From the NCBI RefSeq assembly GCF_964355755.1, contig NC_092679.1:6014001-6078000 (forward strand): a stretch of 64,000 nucleotides of DNA. Direction: 5' to 3'. The position numbers were made by a program, and so were the translations under genes. Shown piece by piece: positions 1-11,658 of this stretch. The notes under the pieces are model-generated. The model worked only from the letters and a program-made list of their open reading frames with translations, was not told the DNA's origin and searched no databases. The stretch's first letter is position 1; the number at the start of each line of letters is the position of its first letter. The stretch is from Antedon mediterranea. Taxonomy: Eukaryota; Echinodermata; Crinoidea; Comatulida; Antedonidae.

Positions 1-399
1 TTTTAAATTGCGCAAACATTCTTTGCGCAATTTTAAATTGCGCAAATCGTTCAAATCGCGCATAACATATACATATATATGGCTCTGCTATTTCACAGTC
101 AAATCTGGCGCCATGTTTGTTTATGTTCACCGACTTTGATTTAATTTACATTTTTCAAAATATTAAAAATGTTTCCTTGATGGTCCCGAAATGTCAGTCT
201 TTTTGTCATTAAATCTTTTTTTTAAATAAATTGTATTTAAATGAAATTCTTCTAGCCGATCACAAATTCAATTGATAGTTCTTTATTTTATACACATTCT
301 TGTACAAATATTTTACTGTATATATTATATGCATATATAGGCCTATATAAAAAAATCAAGATCAAATAAGTTAAAACTGCCTCAATATAGATTTATTTT

Positions 400-432
400 T
401 ACAACATGTTTCGGGCATAGCCCATCATCAGG
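400..432 (-). ncRNA. Hammerhead-ribozyme-like motif
   Basis: Read on the minus strand, the stretch has the core CUGAUGA, a GGGC/GCCC stem II with a UAU loop, then GAAA, an ACA/UGU stem III and a GUA cleavage triplet. Penelope-like elements are known to carry hammerhead motifs in their terminal repeats. Two points weaken the call: one extra U lies between the core and stem II, and I could not pair a convincing stem I. It may act only as a dimer or be inactive. Confidence 0.45.
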
Positions 433-649
433 TGAAGAGAATTGTAACAAAGGATAACATATATAAGTCACAAAATTACATAATAAAACAAATCAGCCAA
501 TCAAAGATGTTAACAAACAAAAGGCATATTTATAATGGCACGCCTCCAAAAGCTATGGGGTACAAAGCAGGAATGGTTGCTTATAAAGCAGCAAATTTAA
601 GACAAAGACAAAAGCTTCAAGTGTAAATAATTGTTAATATGTGAATGTC

Positions 650-1299
650 TCTGGCAAAATTAATGTTTAAAAGATCTAAATTGTACATTTATGCCGGTAG
701 GGCAAGAGTGCCAAGCTTTACAATTATTCTTTCTTCTATAATTCTACGAGATGTCTCAGAACCATTACATACCTTAACACCAGAAATTTTAATATCCGAA
801 ATAAAAGGGAATGCTCATTATTACAAAAATGGGTGGCTACAGGTAATCCGGGAGTCTTTAGTTTAATAGACCTAACCTGCGTTTAGTTTCACCAATATAA
901 AGCATATTACATTTAGTACACCGTTACACGAAATACAATAAACTAGATTTCTAGTGGTGCACGTAATACGATCTGTGATAACATAATTACCAGAAGGTCC
1001 TACTATTTGGTTTGAACATGAAACGTAATTACATGTCGAACATCTATTTCTATTACATTTGAATGTTCCAGTTGATTCATTACCTTTGTTTTGTAATTTA
1101 GATTTAACTAAAGTGTCTTTAATGCTTTGATCACGTCTGTAAGCTATCATGGGTGGTTCTTGAAAAATATCTTTTGTAGCGGATTTAGCTTCAGTCAAAA
1201 TTGAAAAGTTATCGCGGACAATAACCTTCTTATTCATAGGATGATACGTGAGGACTAGAGGTATGCGGTCACAAGCATTTGTATTAGGTGTAGGTTGCA
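650..1299 (-). pseudogene. Penelope-like linker and GIY-YIG endonuclease fragment
   Basis: The minus-strand translation has a linker with PTPNTNACDRIPLVLTYHP, then a cysteine-rich block (KCNRNRCSTC, CISC) as in the zinc-binding linker of Penelope-like elements. The following GIY-YIG domain is reached only after a frameshift shared with the second copy. Relative to unit 2, this copy lacks about 26 bp at about 870 that encode part of the endonuclease helix, and about 80 bp at the junction near 1300. It is a dead fragment. Confidence 0.7.
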
Positions 1300-1302
1300 T
1301 AT

Positions 1303-1785
1303 TTTGTCCTCGTGCGTATTTTGAGCAGAATGTGTTACGAGATTTTAAGGGAAAGAAACCAGATTTATTCAAACGGTATATTGATGATTGTGTTGGTGTT
1401 ATGTCGGGAACTTTAGATGAACTTAATGAGTTCATTAACTTCGTGAACAATTTTCATCCTGCTATAAAGTTTACTCATGAAATTTCTGACAAGTGTGTGC
1501 CTTTCCTTGATATTAGTTTATCTATTGATAAACCTGGTCTTTCTATCCGTTCACTACAAAGATACTGACGCGCACACTTATCTAAATTACAACTCTTCGC
1601 ATCCTCCAGCTTTTAAGAATGCTATACCGTATTCGCAACTTGTTAGACTTCGACGTTTATGTAGCGATGATGATGACTTTAACATCAAAGCATCTGAGAT
1701 GATCGATTTTTTCAATGCACGCGAATATCCTATGGAGCGACAAAACTCGCAAAGACAAAGAAAACCACTGGGAATTACAACTTAA
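1303..1785 (+). pseudogene. Penelope-like reverse transcriptase fragment
   Basis: The reading starts with YFEQNVLRDF and contains RYIDDCVGV, the catalytic YxDD box of the RT palm. It continues through FHPAIKFTHE and VPFLDI, then needs a frame change near 1545 to continue into HTYLNYNSSHP and the RLRRLCS segment. This is the order seen in Penelope-like RT palm and thumb. The fingers are missing and the frame is broken, so it is a remnant. Confidence 0.7.
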
Positions 1786-2066
1786 AACCACAAAACCTTT
1801 TGGACTTAACATTAGGAACATACTCCCAGATCGGTAAAATTATTCCATTGACTACCAAAATTGAAGTTTCAATATTAACCACCATTTAAGCTGTTTTTAG
1901 TTTCATTCCAAAATTGTTTATATCTCTACCAAGCTACCTTCTTTGTTTTCTACTCTTATTCAGACTCCACCCTGTCACCTTTTGTTGTATTTCTTTTATT
2001 CCTGTCCACCCAGGCAGCACTTGCCAGTTCTTATACTATGACGTTATCCAAATTCCTTCACTTGCA

Positions 2067-2102
2067 CTGCTGAAGGGCTAGTGTTGCCCGAAAGCTCCGC
2101 TA
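2067..2102 (+). ncRNA. Degenerate hammerhead-like motif, plus strand
   Basis: The plus strand reads CUGCUGA, a GGGC/GCCC stem II, GAAA, an AGC/GCU stem III and a CUA triplet. The layout is that of a hammerhead, but the core has C where A6 should be and an extra A before stem II. A related copy at 43301 has the normal CUGAUGA. It marks the outer end of the plus-strand Penelope arm and is probably inactive. Confidence 0.35.
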
Positions 2103-2276
2103 ACTTTTCTGACTGTTTTACTTTATCGTTTTGATTTAGCTTTTCGATTTTTTTTGTATCTCCATTAAGTTGCAGCCACTGATACCCACAGCTTTGTCAT
2201 TTTTTCAGTTATTTGCCTTTGGATTTATATATATATATATAAATCAATTGTGTTGCATAGCACTAGCACTGTGTAA

Positions 2277-2466
2277 ATTATATATAAATCATACTGTCAA
2301 ATTATAGAAACAGTGCTCATATTCGGAACATGATCTCATATTTTTTGTATGAAAAACTACGGAACTTTCACCTAATGAGCTATGCTTGACGCGATTATGA
2401 GTTGATGTTCCGAATATGAGCACTATTTCTATACTTTGACAGTATGATTTATATATATATATAAAT
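2277..2466. repeat. Foldback element (MITE-like)
   Basis: Two arms of about 45 bp form a near-perfect inverted repeat: TCATACTGTCAAA...CTCATATTCGGAACAT on the left and its complement ending at 2447 on the right, about 70 bp apart and bounded by TA-rich tracts. It encodes nothing and fits a small foldback DNA transposon. The same insertion is in unit 2, so it predates the duplication. Confidence 0.6.
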
Positions 2467-3294
2467 CAATTTAAAAACATAAAAAAACTCAAAACCTGGG
2501 AATAATTAAGTAATTAACCAGTTTAAAATTAGGAAATCTGTCAGAATAAGAAATATATTTTTATTATGTATTATAAATTGCATTTTAATTTAAACTTTTT
2601 ACAACAACTAATTCTATGTATGAAAATAGTCCAATTTTAATTTATAGTTTTTTTTTCTCAATGTGTTGTCATGTATCTTCATGCATCTTTTGCTATAGGC
2701 CTACAGAAAGAATTCACATGTACGAAAGTAATAAAATCAATATCTTCTTTGTTAGAAAAACATTATCGCTTTTTGATGATGAACTACTCTAAAATGTATA
2801 TAGGAAATGTTTTTTTTATTTTATATCTATTATGTTGTGTTTATTGTTTTATGTTTTTTATGTAAAAGGGTCCTGCGAAAACAGAAGTGTAAACTTCTCT
2901 ATGCAGGATCCTTGCCATCATTTATGCTATGAAACTGTATTTATAAAGGATGAGTAAATAAATGTGAATTGATTGATTGATGAAGTCACATACTGATACT
3001 GAAAGAGATGTATAAATCAGGAAATTTATCCAGACATGACACAGATTTTTTAAAAAGGGGTAATGTATACAAATATTGTAATACAAAGCATTCATTATTT
3101 GGTTTATAACATCCTAACAACTAAGCCCATACAAAAATATAGCACTATGAATGGAGTAGAATCATTATAGATTTGCACACAACTAAAACAGCCTCACTTG
3201 CACAATATTTTACAAAAATATAGCTGAACATGCAATATAACACCTAATCATAAAGATGGATGAAATAAATGCATGACACATGATTGAATTAGCG
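2467..3294. other. Gap between repeats and gene A
   Basis: No coding sequence seen. The part at about 2870-2985 contains an 18-bp hairpin around GGATCCT and ends in short ATTG repeats, which resembles the 3' end of a non-LTR retroelement. The rest is AT-rich sequence downstream of gene A. Confidence 0.4.
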
Positions 3295-6200
3295 CTATAA
3301 TTTGCTTAGCTGCACCATTATCGCTCCTATCCCACCAAAAGAGGGCACACTTCGTACATGGTCACTTTTTCCGACATGTTCCTTGAAAAATGCTAAAGTT
3401 TTTTCCCATGAGTCTTCTTGGGCGACTGAATGTTCGTCTGGGTAACCACCATAATTAACAACTACACCTGTAACAATAAATAAGACAAAAATAGGCATTT
3501 GTATCAAAATACTGTAGTAGAATAGCACACACCATCGTAAATAGTAAAATATGCAATAGAGTAAGTTCAGTCTGAGCAGTAGAGTAAATTCATGTTTCAA
3601 TCTACTGCATAGATGTTAAGCTCTGTCTACACTATCAAACTAGTTTGACCAAAAAAAGTGTGATGTTCCCAAATATGAGTGATATGACCAAAAATGGTAG
3701 TGATATGACATCATCATGTCCAAATATGGGCACACAAGATTTTTTGTTATCACATACAGTGTGATAGTGTAGAGAGAGTTTTAATCTATTTCCTAATTTG
3801 CTGGTAGGATAAAATGTGTCTGAATTAGTTTGGTACTGTACTATAACTTTCTTAAAATAGACAAATACTCACTGACTAATTTGTGATAACATAAGGAACA
3901 AAGAGGAGCATACGGTGGCTCAATGAGATGGCCAGCTCCAGGGTAGCTTAATATCTTCCAGTTGTCTTTGCCATGTTCTTTAAGATATTCACAGCCTAAC
4001 TTGGAAAATAAATCACTGGACCAGCTTTTATCATCAAGACCATTGATGAAAAGAAATTGACATGTAGCATCTTCAAGCTGTGAAAATAACAGACAATTAA
4101 CCTATTTGTATCCGTTATTTCTATTGAGGGTTTATATGTGACTATATACTACATGAATATGATTACATACATATTCAATATATCTTAAACGGTCATTGAA
4201 AGATCTATTCTTCAACAAAGAACTTACATTCATAATTGTTGAGTGGTCAATATCTTCTCGTTTGCAGGGCCAAAAACGACTAATGTCAATAATATCATCT
4301 TTTGTAGCTACCCTATCAGGAAAAACACTAGAGAAAAGAATTATAATAATACATGTTATTAGCATACAAACCTAATTGGTTAATAATAATAATAATATCC
4401 TAGATTTATGTTGTGAAACCTCTAAGCGCTGAACATTATTACCCCAGTCATTTTGGATCAAACACATATGGAAATATATTCCCATAATACAGCTAGTAAT
4501 CAGGTTATCAAGGTTATGTCTTGATCTAACCGGGTTTCCATTTATACACCTGGGTGGAGAGAGGCAAATGTAAGTAAAGTGTCTTGCCTAAAGATACAAG
4601 CAATGCAGCGAGAGTTGGATTGAAACCTCGATCTCACGATCAGTAATCAAACGTCGAACACACTGCGCCACACGCCCTCACAAAAAAAATATATATGTTT
4701 AAGCATTCACACAGGTGTGGATATTCCTTCAGAATTTATCAGTCCTCTCTGCAGTCAGAAAGTCACAAACCTTTTGATTATAGTACTGTATTGTCTTGAA
4801 TAAATTCTAGTTTCCGAAAGTGCAACTCCACAATTCTCTGCAGTCATAGAAAGTATAATTAAGAATGTATCTTATTTGCTTTTTCTTACTTCATAATATA
4901 GTTTGCAGATTGTTTTCCTTTGTATAAATTTCCAGTCCCACCTTCAGTGTAGAATGGACTTCCATTAATGCACACACATGCCTTGATCTACAAATAGTTA
5001 GAAAAAACAGCAATTAGCTCTTATGTTTTAAATATAATTATTGTAAGGTATATAAGTATATATGTGTGTGTGTGGGGGGCGGGGGAGTGGTGTTGGAGAT
5101 TTTTGTCTTTCTCATGATTTAAATCATATTGAATCTTGGTAACCTTTGGTCCACAAATGATTGACAGTTTTACAACAATTTGAGCACCAGTAGACACTCC
5201 GATGATGCCTATCCCAGAATCCATCACAAATTGATTGTTTAACATCCAATCAACTGCCTCCTGCAAAATAATTATTAGAAATTTAGAAATAGTTCACAAC
5301 CAAACTGCTATATTAATTCCTTACTTTATAAGCCAAACAATATCTTTTTTGAAGAGTGAAAAACTGTGTTTAATCTAGGTCTGAGGGCTTAGGTGGTCAG
5401 TAGGTTCATTACTGGTTAATGGGTCTTCTTGTTGATAACAAATATTAATGTTCACTAAACTATATGAACTTTGGATGCACAATTTATGTATCAATTTGAC
5501 TTGTTGACATGTCATTCTGATGAACTTGAACATATCTTGTTGAAATCTTGATATAATAATGCATATCTTTAGCAAATACTGTAGTGTAGTTATCTAAAAA
5601 CTACAATTGTAAACACAATGTATAGGCACACAGAAAAGTTAGCACTTTTCCCATCTTTTACATACCCGTCATACTCCTTACTATTCTACAGTAGTACCAT
5701 TCCATGCCCCCCCTCCCCCTCCCCCAGGCCAACTTGATTATACAGATCAATATTTACCTCAAAATATACCATATCAACTTGTTTGATGTCTGTTACCAAA
5801 TCTTCATAAGCAAAATATGCCAACGCAAGGGAAGCAAAACCATGGGTGGCAAACAAAGAAGAACGAAACTCTGTGACTCCTCCAGAAGCACCAAATAAAT
5901 CAATAATACCTGGAAATGGACCCTTACCTGTAACATAAATTAAACAAAGCATAATTCGGCATTGTAGGCGAGGTGATTAATTAATTAACAAAGTTGTTTC
6001 TTTAACAAGACATTTGTCAATACCTTTTGGTTTAAACAATGTTCCTCTAATATTTCCACTTCTAACCTCTATCCTGTCAACATCTTTTCCCATATACCAC
6101 CTTTCAACTGTCGTCTTGCCCAGAACAGATTGTGTTAGTGATTCAATATTATTTGAGTAAAAATTTGCAGTTGACAAAAATCCTTTATACACTGTTATAT

Positions 6201-6629
6201 GGAATAGGAGCGGCGTTGTAACATCTTTCTTGACTAATCTTGTACCTGCTTTTTGTCCAGGTGAAGGTTGCATGTGTGTGAATAAACCCATCGGCCTAAT
6301 TCCTGAAAAAAGTATAATCTGTTCTGTGAGACTGTAGTTAACCATTTATACTTTTTAAATTAATTAATGTGTCCAATTAATGACAGATTCATTTTGATAT
6401 TTGTTAGTAGCTACTCACCCTTGTAACTACCGCCAATTGACGGGTGCGAATCGACTTTCACTGCCCCGTTTACGTCAGGAATAAAATGTGCATACGCTTC
6501 AAAAGTCCTTCCCCTTTCCTCCACAAATGCCCGAATTGTTACATTTGGGAATTCATGTACGCCGTACACACATACCGAAATAGTTTCATCAATAAATGCT
6601 GCTGCTGGAGTAACTATAAATTGTGTCAT
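3295..6629 (-). CDS. ACOT/BAAT-family acyl-CoA thioesterase or acyltransferase, gene A
   Basis: Eight exons join in frame: 6629-6419, 6302-6024, 5927-5758, 5260-5144, 4987-4890, 4327-4228, 4077-3873 and 3467-3295, giving 450 residues. All introns are GT-AG. The N-terminal domain (about 1-140) is of the bile-acid-hydrolase/transferase type. The C-terminal alpha/beta-hydrolase domain has the nucleophile elbow GVSTGAQ (Ser243), Asp340 or Asp341, and His375 in YPGAGHLIEPPY. The protein ends in SKL, a type 1 peroxisomal signal. Members hydrolyse acyl-CoA to free acid and CoA, or transfer the acyl group to glycine or taurine. A serine nucleophile favours thioesterase, since BAAT uses cysteine. The usual GxSxGG elbow has Ala in place of the last Gly. 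No break was found, so the gene looks functional. A retroelement ends 186 bp upstream of its ATG. Confidence 0.85.
4530..4682 (-). repeat. tRNA-derived SINE in intron 5 of gene A
   Basis: On the minus strand a polymerase III A box (GTGGCGCAGTGTG) and B box (GGTTTCAATCC) are followed by a body with GGCAAGACACTTTACTTACA and CTCTCTCCACCCAGGTGTA. This is the head and central domain of a tRNA-derived SINE. The same insertion is in gene B, so it predates the duplication. Confidence 0.65.
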
Positions 6630-6814
6630 TTTTTCCCACGAACGGATATTTCAGATCGACTTAATAGCATAGGAGATTATTATTTATTTAGTCAAGTAAC
6701 TTTGACCATGACCAAAGATAATCGCCAGATAATCTTTGCTATGACTCACACACACACTAAACACACATAGTCATGCGATAGATAAAAACAAAGATAGTCT
6801 ATAGTTATATCTTT

Positions 6815-8145
6815 GGTATGACAAACAAACATGATGGTTTTAATGGTGGTTTTGCATTAAACTGGTTTGAAAGTTATTTAGTAAACCGTAAACAGTATGT
6901 TGCGTTAGGCTCATTTAAATCATCAGTGGAGGCTGTAAATTGCGGAGTGCCTCAAGGGTCGGTTTTAGGACCACTACTATTTTTAATTTATGTAAATGAT
7001 CTTTCTAGATCAAGTGACACTCTGAAAGTCATATCCTTTGCTGATGATACTACGATTTTGTTTTCTCATTCTGATATCAATGTCTTATATAACACCGTCA
7101 ACACTGAACTAAATAAAATGACTGACTGGTTCATCTCAAATAAGCTTATTGTTAATGTACAGAAAACTAATTACATTTTATTTCGTACTCAACAAAGACA
7201 AATTGATTTCTCAAATCTTAATATTTACATTAACAATAATATTATTGAACGTAAACCCGAAGTACTATTCCTCGGAGTTTATCTACATGAATACTTGAGA
7301 TGGACCAGTCATCAAGCGTATGTATCTAAAAAGATATCTAAAGTAATTGGCATCCTTTGTAAATTAAGACACTTTTTTCCACAACATATCTTACTCTTGT
7401 TATATAACACCCTTATACAACCTCATCTTCTTTATTGCAACATTATTTGGGCAGCCGACTACCCATCAAATTTAGAAAAACTTAATAAACAAATTAAACG
7501 TGCTGCCCGTATTATTACTTTCTCTCACTATCTCGCCCCTTCCCAACCTTTACTTAAAAAACTCAATATTCTTAGTCTACATGATCTATTTACAACACAA
7601 ATTGCTTCCTTTATTTTTCAATTCTTTAATACCAAACTCCCTGTGACAATGTCTAATCTATTAAGTCATACAAAATCACACAAGTACTATTTACGTATCG
7701 ACAATAAATTTCAGCATCTTGATGTACCTCCTTTTAGACTGAAAATTTCCGAATATTTTGTTTCTGTTTCAGGACCGCGAATCTGGAATGATCTTGATGA
7801 TAAACTAAAGCATTTTAAATCTCTTTATACTTTTCGTAAAAATTTTAAAAAATATCTTATTTCTTTATACTAATTTTAATATTATGATTGTAGTACACTG
7901 AAAGTATTTTTATTTCATCGTTTTTGTTTTTATTTATTATTTTATGTAGTAAATTGTATTAGTTTAAATGTATGTGTATTGTTTCTGGGGTCTTTCTCGA
8001 GACAAGAAACTTGTTTTCTTCTAGAGAAGACCCCAAATGATGGCTTATTACTATGTTTTCACTTATGTACACACCTATAATTATATTATTGTATAATGCC
8101 ATTGTTGAATAAATAAATGTTTTTTGAACTTGAACTTGAACTTTT
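6815..8145 (+). mobile_element. 5'-truncated non-LTR retrotransposon (CR1/L2/Jockey-like)
   Basis: The insertion begins inside the reverse-transcriptase domain and ends after a 3' UTR in a short tandem tail (GAACTT repeated three times, 8124-8143). Tails of this kind are typical of CR1/L2-group LINEs. It lies between gene A and duplication unit 2 and has no counterpart upstream of gene B, so it may have landed after the duplication. Confidence 0.75.
6818..7873 (+). CDS. Non-LTR reverse transcriptase, C-terminal part
   Basis: An uninterrupted frame of 351 codons carries reverse-transcriptase blocks in the expected order: ALNWFESYL near the start, GVPQGSVLGPLLFLIYVNDL at about 45-64, the catalytic FADDTT at about 75-80, then FLGVYL and the thumb and connection region to about 230. 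The C-terminal tail has SGPRIWNDLDDKLKHF, as in CR1/L2-like ORF2 proteins. The endonuclease and RT fingers are missing, so this is the 3' part of ORF2 and cannot retrotranspose alone. The first ATG is just where truncation left it. The open frame argues for a young insertion. Confidence 0.8.
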   Translation: MTNKHDGFNGGFALNWFESYLVNRKQYVALGSFKSSVEAVNCGVPQGSVLGPLLFLIYVNDLSRSSDTLKVISFADDTTILFSHSDINVLYNTVNTELNKMTDWFISNKLIVNVQKTNYILFRTQQRQIDFSNLNIYINNNIIERKPEVLFLGVYLHEYLRWTSHQAYVSKKISKVIGILCKLRHFFPQHILLLLYNTLIQPHLLYCNIIWAADYPSNLEKLNKQIKRAARIITFSHYLAPSQPLLKKLNILSLHDLFTTQIASFIFQFFNTKLPVTMSNLLSHTKSHKYYLRIDNKFQHLDVPPFRLKISEYFVSVSGPRIWNDLDDKLKHFKSLYTFRKNFKKYLISLY

Positions 8146-8664
8146 GTACACATGAAAGTACCAATGAGAAAGGAGCGCTTCGGCGCGGTGTGGAAATAAA
8201 TACTTATCAACGAAACAATCGCATATCGTAAACTTTTGATTTTATTTACACTAATAATTCTTTTTTACAAAAGAAGCTCGCGGAGAAAATAAAACGTCAA
8301 CACATGAAACAACAGTGAAAGGCCAGGTTTACGGGATTTTTTTTCAACACGTGGCAGCACAATAGTAAAAAAAAGTTCGTGCTTTAAATAATTGTTCACC
8401 GACTTTGATTTAATTTACATTTTTCAAAAAATTAAAAATGTTTCCTTGATGGTCCCGAAATGTCAATCTTTTTGTCATTAAATCTTTTTTTTTTAATAAA
8501 TTGTATTTAAATAAAATTCTTCTAGCCATCACAAATTCAATTGATAGTTCTTTATTTTATACACATTCTTGTACAAATATTTTACTGTATATATTATATG
8601 CATATATATATATAAAAAAATCAAGATCAAATAAGTTAAAACTGCCTCAATATAGATTTATTTT

Positions 8665-8697
8665 TACAACATGTTTCGGGCATAGCCCATCATCATG
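8665..8697 (-). ncRNA. Hammerhead-like motif, mutated core
   Basis: Counterpart of the motif at 400-432. The GGGC/GCCC stem II, GAAA, ACA/UGU stem III and GUA triplet are unchanged, but the core reads AUGAUGA in place of CUGAUGA. Loss of C3 would be expected to abolish cleavage. Confidence 0.4.
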
Positions 8698-8940
8698 TGA
8701 AGAGAATTGTAACAAAGGATAACATATATAAGTCACAAAATTACATAATAAAACAAATCAGCCAATCAAAGATGTTAACAAACAAAAGGCATATTTATAA
8801 AGGCACGCCTCCAAAAGCTATGGGGTACAAAGCAGGAATGGTTGCTTATAAAGCAGCAAATTTAAGACAAAGACAAAAGCTTGAAGTGTAAATAATTGTT
8901 AATATGTGAATGTCTCTGGCAAAATTAATGTTTAAAAGAT

Positions 8941-9641
8941 CTAAATTGTACATTTATGCCGGTAGGGGCAAGAGTGCCAAGCTTTACAATTCTTTCTTCT
9001 TTCTTCTATAATTCTACGAGATGTCTCAGAACCATTACATACCTTAACACCAGAAATTGTAATATCCGAAAGGGAATGCTCATTATTACAAAAATGGGTG
9101 GCTACAGGTAATCCGGGAGTCTTTAGTTTAATAGACCTTAAATGTTCTACAAACCTATCACCTAACCTGCGTTTAGTTTCACCAATATAAAGCATATTAC
9201 ATTTAGTACACCGTTACACGAAATACAATAAACTAGATTTCTAGTGGTGCACGTAATACGATCTGTGATAACATAATTACCAGAAGGTCCTACTATTTGG
9301 TTTGAACATGAAACGTAATTACATGTCGAACATCTATTTCTATTACATTTGAATGTTCCAGTTGATTCATTACCTTTGTTTTGTAATTTAGATTTAACTA
9401 AAGTGTCTTTAATGCTTTGATCACGTCTGTAAGCTATCATGGGTGGTTCTTGAAAAATATCTTTTGTAGCGGATTTAGCTTCAGTCAAAATTGAAAAGTT
9501 ATCGCGGACAATGTTAATAACCTTCTTATTCATAGGATGATACGTGAGGACTAGAGGTATGCGGTCACAAGCATTTGTATTAGGTGTAGGTTGCAATGTG
9601 TCCTCGTGCGTTAACTGGCAAACTTTTCTTTGAGATTTCAC
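8941..9641 (-). pseudogene. Penelope-like linker plus GIY-YIG endonuclease
   Basis: Two overlapping minus-strand frames give the linker (9641 down to about 9205: LQPTPNTNACDRIPLVLTYH, then CSTCNYVSC and CISC) and the endonuclease (about 9195-8960). The latter has MLYIGETKRRLGDRFVEHL, matching the YIG, arginine and histidine positions of GIY-YIG nucleases, and later IIEERR. One extra base near 9205 separates the frames and is shared with unit 1. Penelope-like elements use this domain to nick target DNA. This copy is inactive. Confidence 0.75.
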
Positions 9642-9675
9642 AGTAATGTCAGATGATGTGCTTGCCTCTTTATGG

Positions 9676-10148
9676 GGTATTTTGAGCAGAATGTGTTACG
9701 AGATTTTAAGGGAAAGAAACCAGATTTATTCAAACGGTATATTGATGATTGTGTTGGTGTTAAATGTCGGGAACTTTAGATGAACTTAATGAGTTCATTA
9801 ACTTCGTGAACAATTTTCATCCTGCTATAAAGTTTACTCATGAAATTTCTGACAAGTGTGTGCCTTTCCTTGATATTAGTTTATCTATTGATAAACCTGG
9901 TCTTTCTATCCGTTCACTACAAAGATACTGACGCGCACACTTATCTAAATTACAACTCTTCGCATCCTCCAGCTTTTAAGAATGCTATACCGTATTCGCA
10001 ACTTGTTAGACTTCGACGTTTATGTAGCGATGATGATGACTTTAACATCAAAGCATCTGAGATGATCGATTTTTTCAATGCACGCGAATATCCTATGGAG
10101 CGACAAAACTCGCAAAGACAAAGAAAACCACTGGGAATTACAACTTAA
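9676..10148 (+). pseudogene. Penelope-like reverse transcriptase fragment (unit 2)
   Basis: Near-identical to 1303-1785, with the same palm fragment around RYIDDC and the same thumb-region segment. It carries a further 1-2 base insertion near 9763 just after the YIDD box, so it is more damaged than the first copy. Confidence 0.7.
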
Positions 10149-10428
10149 AACCACAAAACCCTTTGGACTTAACATTAGGAACATACTCCCAGATCGGTAA
10201 AATTATTCCATTTACTACCAAAATTGAAGTTTCAATATTAACCACCATTTAAGCTGTTTTAGTTTCATTCCAAAATTGTTTAAATCTCTACCAAGCTACC
10301 TTCTTTGTTTTCTACTCTTATTCAGCCTCCACCCTGTCACCTTTTGTTGTATTTCTTTTATTCCTGTCCACCCAGGCAGCACTTGCCAGTTCTTATACTA
10401 TGACGTTATCCAAATTCCTTCACTTGCA

Positions 10429-10464
10429 CTGCTGAAGGGCTAGTGTTGCCCGAAAGCTCCGCTA
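10429..10464 (+). ncRNA. Degenerate hammerhead-like motif (unit 2)
   Basis: Same sequence as the motif at 2067-2102, with core CUGCUGA, paired stem II, GAAA, paired stem III and a CUA triplet. The A6-to-C change is shared, so it was present before duplication. Probably inactive. Confidence 0.35.
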
Positions 10465-10644
10465 ACTTTTCTGACTGTTTTACTTTATCGTTTTGATTTA
10501 GCTTTTCGATTTTTTTTGTATCTCCATTAAGTTGCAGCCACTGATACCCACAGCTTTGTCATTTTTTCAGTTATTTGCCTTTGGATTTATATATATATAT
10601 ATATATATATAAATCAATTGTGTTGCATAGCACTAGCACTGTGT

Positions 10645-10836
10645 AAATTATATATAAATCATACTGTCAAATTATAGAAACAGTGCTCATATTCGGAACA
10701 TGATCTCATATTTTTTGTATGAAAAACTACGGAACTTTCACCAATGAGCTATGCTTGACGCGATTATGAGTTGATGTTCCGAATATAAGCACTTTTTCTA
10801 TAATTTGACAGTATGATTTATATATATATATAAATC
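10645..10836. repeat. Foldback element (unit 2)
   Basis: Second copy of the foldback repeat at 2277-2466, with the same arms and a slightly longer TA tract on the left flank (about 10586-10611). Confidence 0.6.
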
Positions 10837-11658
10837 AATTTAAAAACATAGAAAAACTCAAAACCTGGGAATAATTAAGTAATTAACCAGTTTAAAATGA
10901 GGAAATCTGTCAGAATAAGAAATATATTTTTATTATGTATTATAAATTGCATTTTAATTTAAACTTTTTACAACAACTAATTCTATGTATGAAAATAGTC
11001 CAATTTTAATTTATAGTTTTTTTTTTCTCAATGTGTTGTCATTCTTCATGCATCTTTTGCTATAGGCCTACAGAAAGAATTCACATGTACGAAAGTAATA
11101 AAATGAATATCTTCTTTGTTAGAAAAACATTATCGCTTTTTGATGATGAACTACTCTAAAATGTATATAGGAAATGTTTTTTTTTATTTTATATCTATTA
11201 TGTTGTGTTTATTGTTTCATGTTTTTTATGTAAAAGGGTCCTGCGAAAACAGAAGTGTAAACTTCTCTATGCAGGATCCTTGCCATCATTTATGCTATGA
11301 AACTGTATTTATAAATGATGAGTAAGTAAATGTGAATTGATTGATGAAGTCACATACTGATACTGAAAGAGATGTATAAATCAGGAAATTTATCCAGACA
11401 TGACACAGGTTTTTAACAAAGGGGTAATGTATACAAATATTGTAATACAAAGCATTCATTATTTGGTTTATAACATCCTAACAACTAAGCCCATACAAAA
11501 ATATAGCACTATGAATGGAGTAGAATCATTATAGATTTGCACACTACTAAAACAGCCTCACTTGCACAATATTTTACAAAAATCTAGCTGAACATGCAAT
11601 ATAACACCTAATCATAAAGATGGATGAAATAAATGCACGGCACATGATTGAATTAGCG

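Larger units (their letters stand above)
360..2225. mobile_element. Penelope-like retroelement, rearranged (unit 1)
   Basis: The element has two arms facing each other. The minus-strand arm (about 650-1299) encodes the cysteine-rich linker and start of the GIY-YIG endonuclease. The plus-strand arm (about 1303-1785) encodes the C-terminal part of a reverse transcriptase with a YIDD box. A normal Penelope-like element has both on one strand, RT first, so this copy has an internal inversion or is two truncated copies head to head. Hammerhead-like motifs sit at the outer end of each arm. All frames are broken, so it is not autonomous. Confidence 0.75.
125..6303. repeat. Segmental duplication, unit 1
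   Basis: This block reappears at 8394-14649 with almost the same sequence; gene exons are displaced by exactly 8364 bp through most of it. It holds a broken Penelope-like element, a foldback repeat and exons 8 to 2 of gene A. Similarity starts abruptly at the GTTCACCGAC string at 125 and 8394 and fades in intron 1 of the thioesterase gene. Differences are mostly single bases and small indels, so the duplication is recent. Confidence 0.9.
8630..10590. mobile_element. Penelope-like retroelement, rearranged (unit 2)
   Basis: It has the same head-to-head layout as the copy at 360-2225: an endonuclease arm on the minus strand (8941-9641) and an RT arm on the plus strand (9676-10148). The arms are joined by sequence that includes codons for KVCQLTHEDT, the natural continuation of the linker. 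The inversion therefore predates the segmental duplication. Confidence 0.75.
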
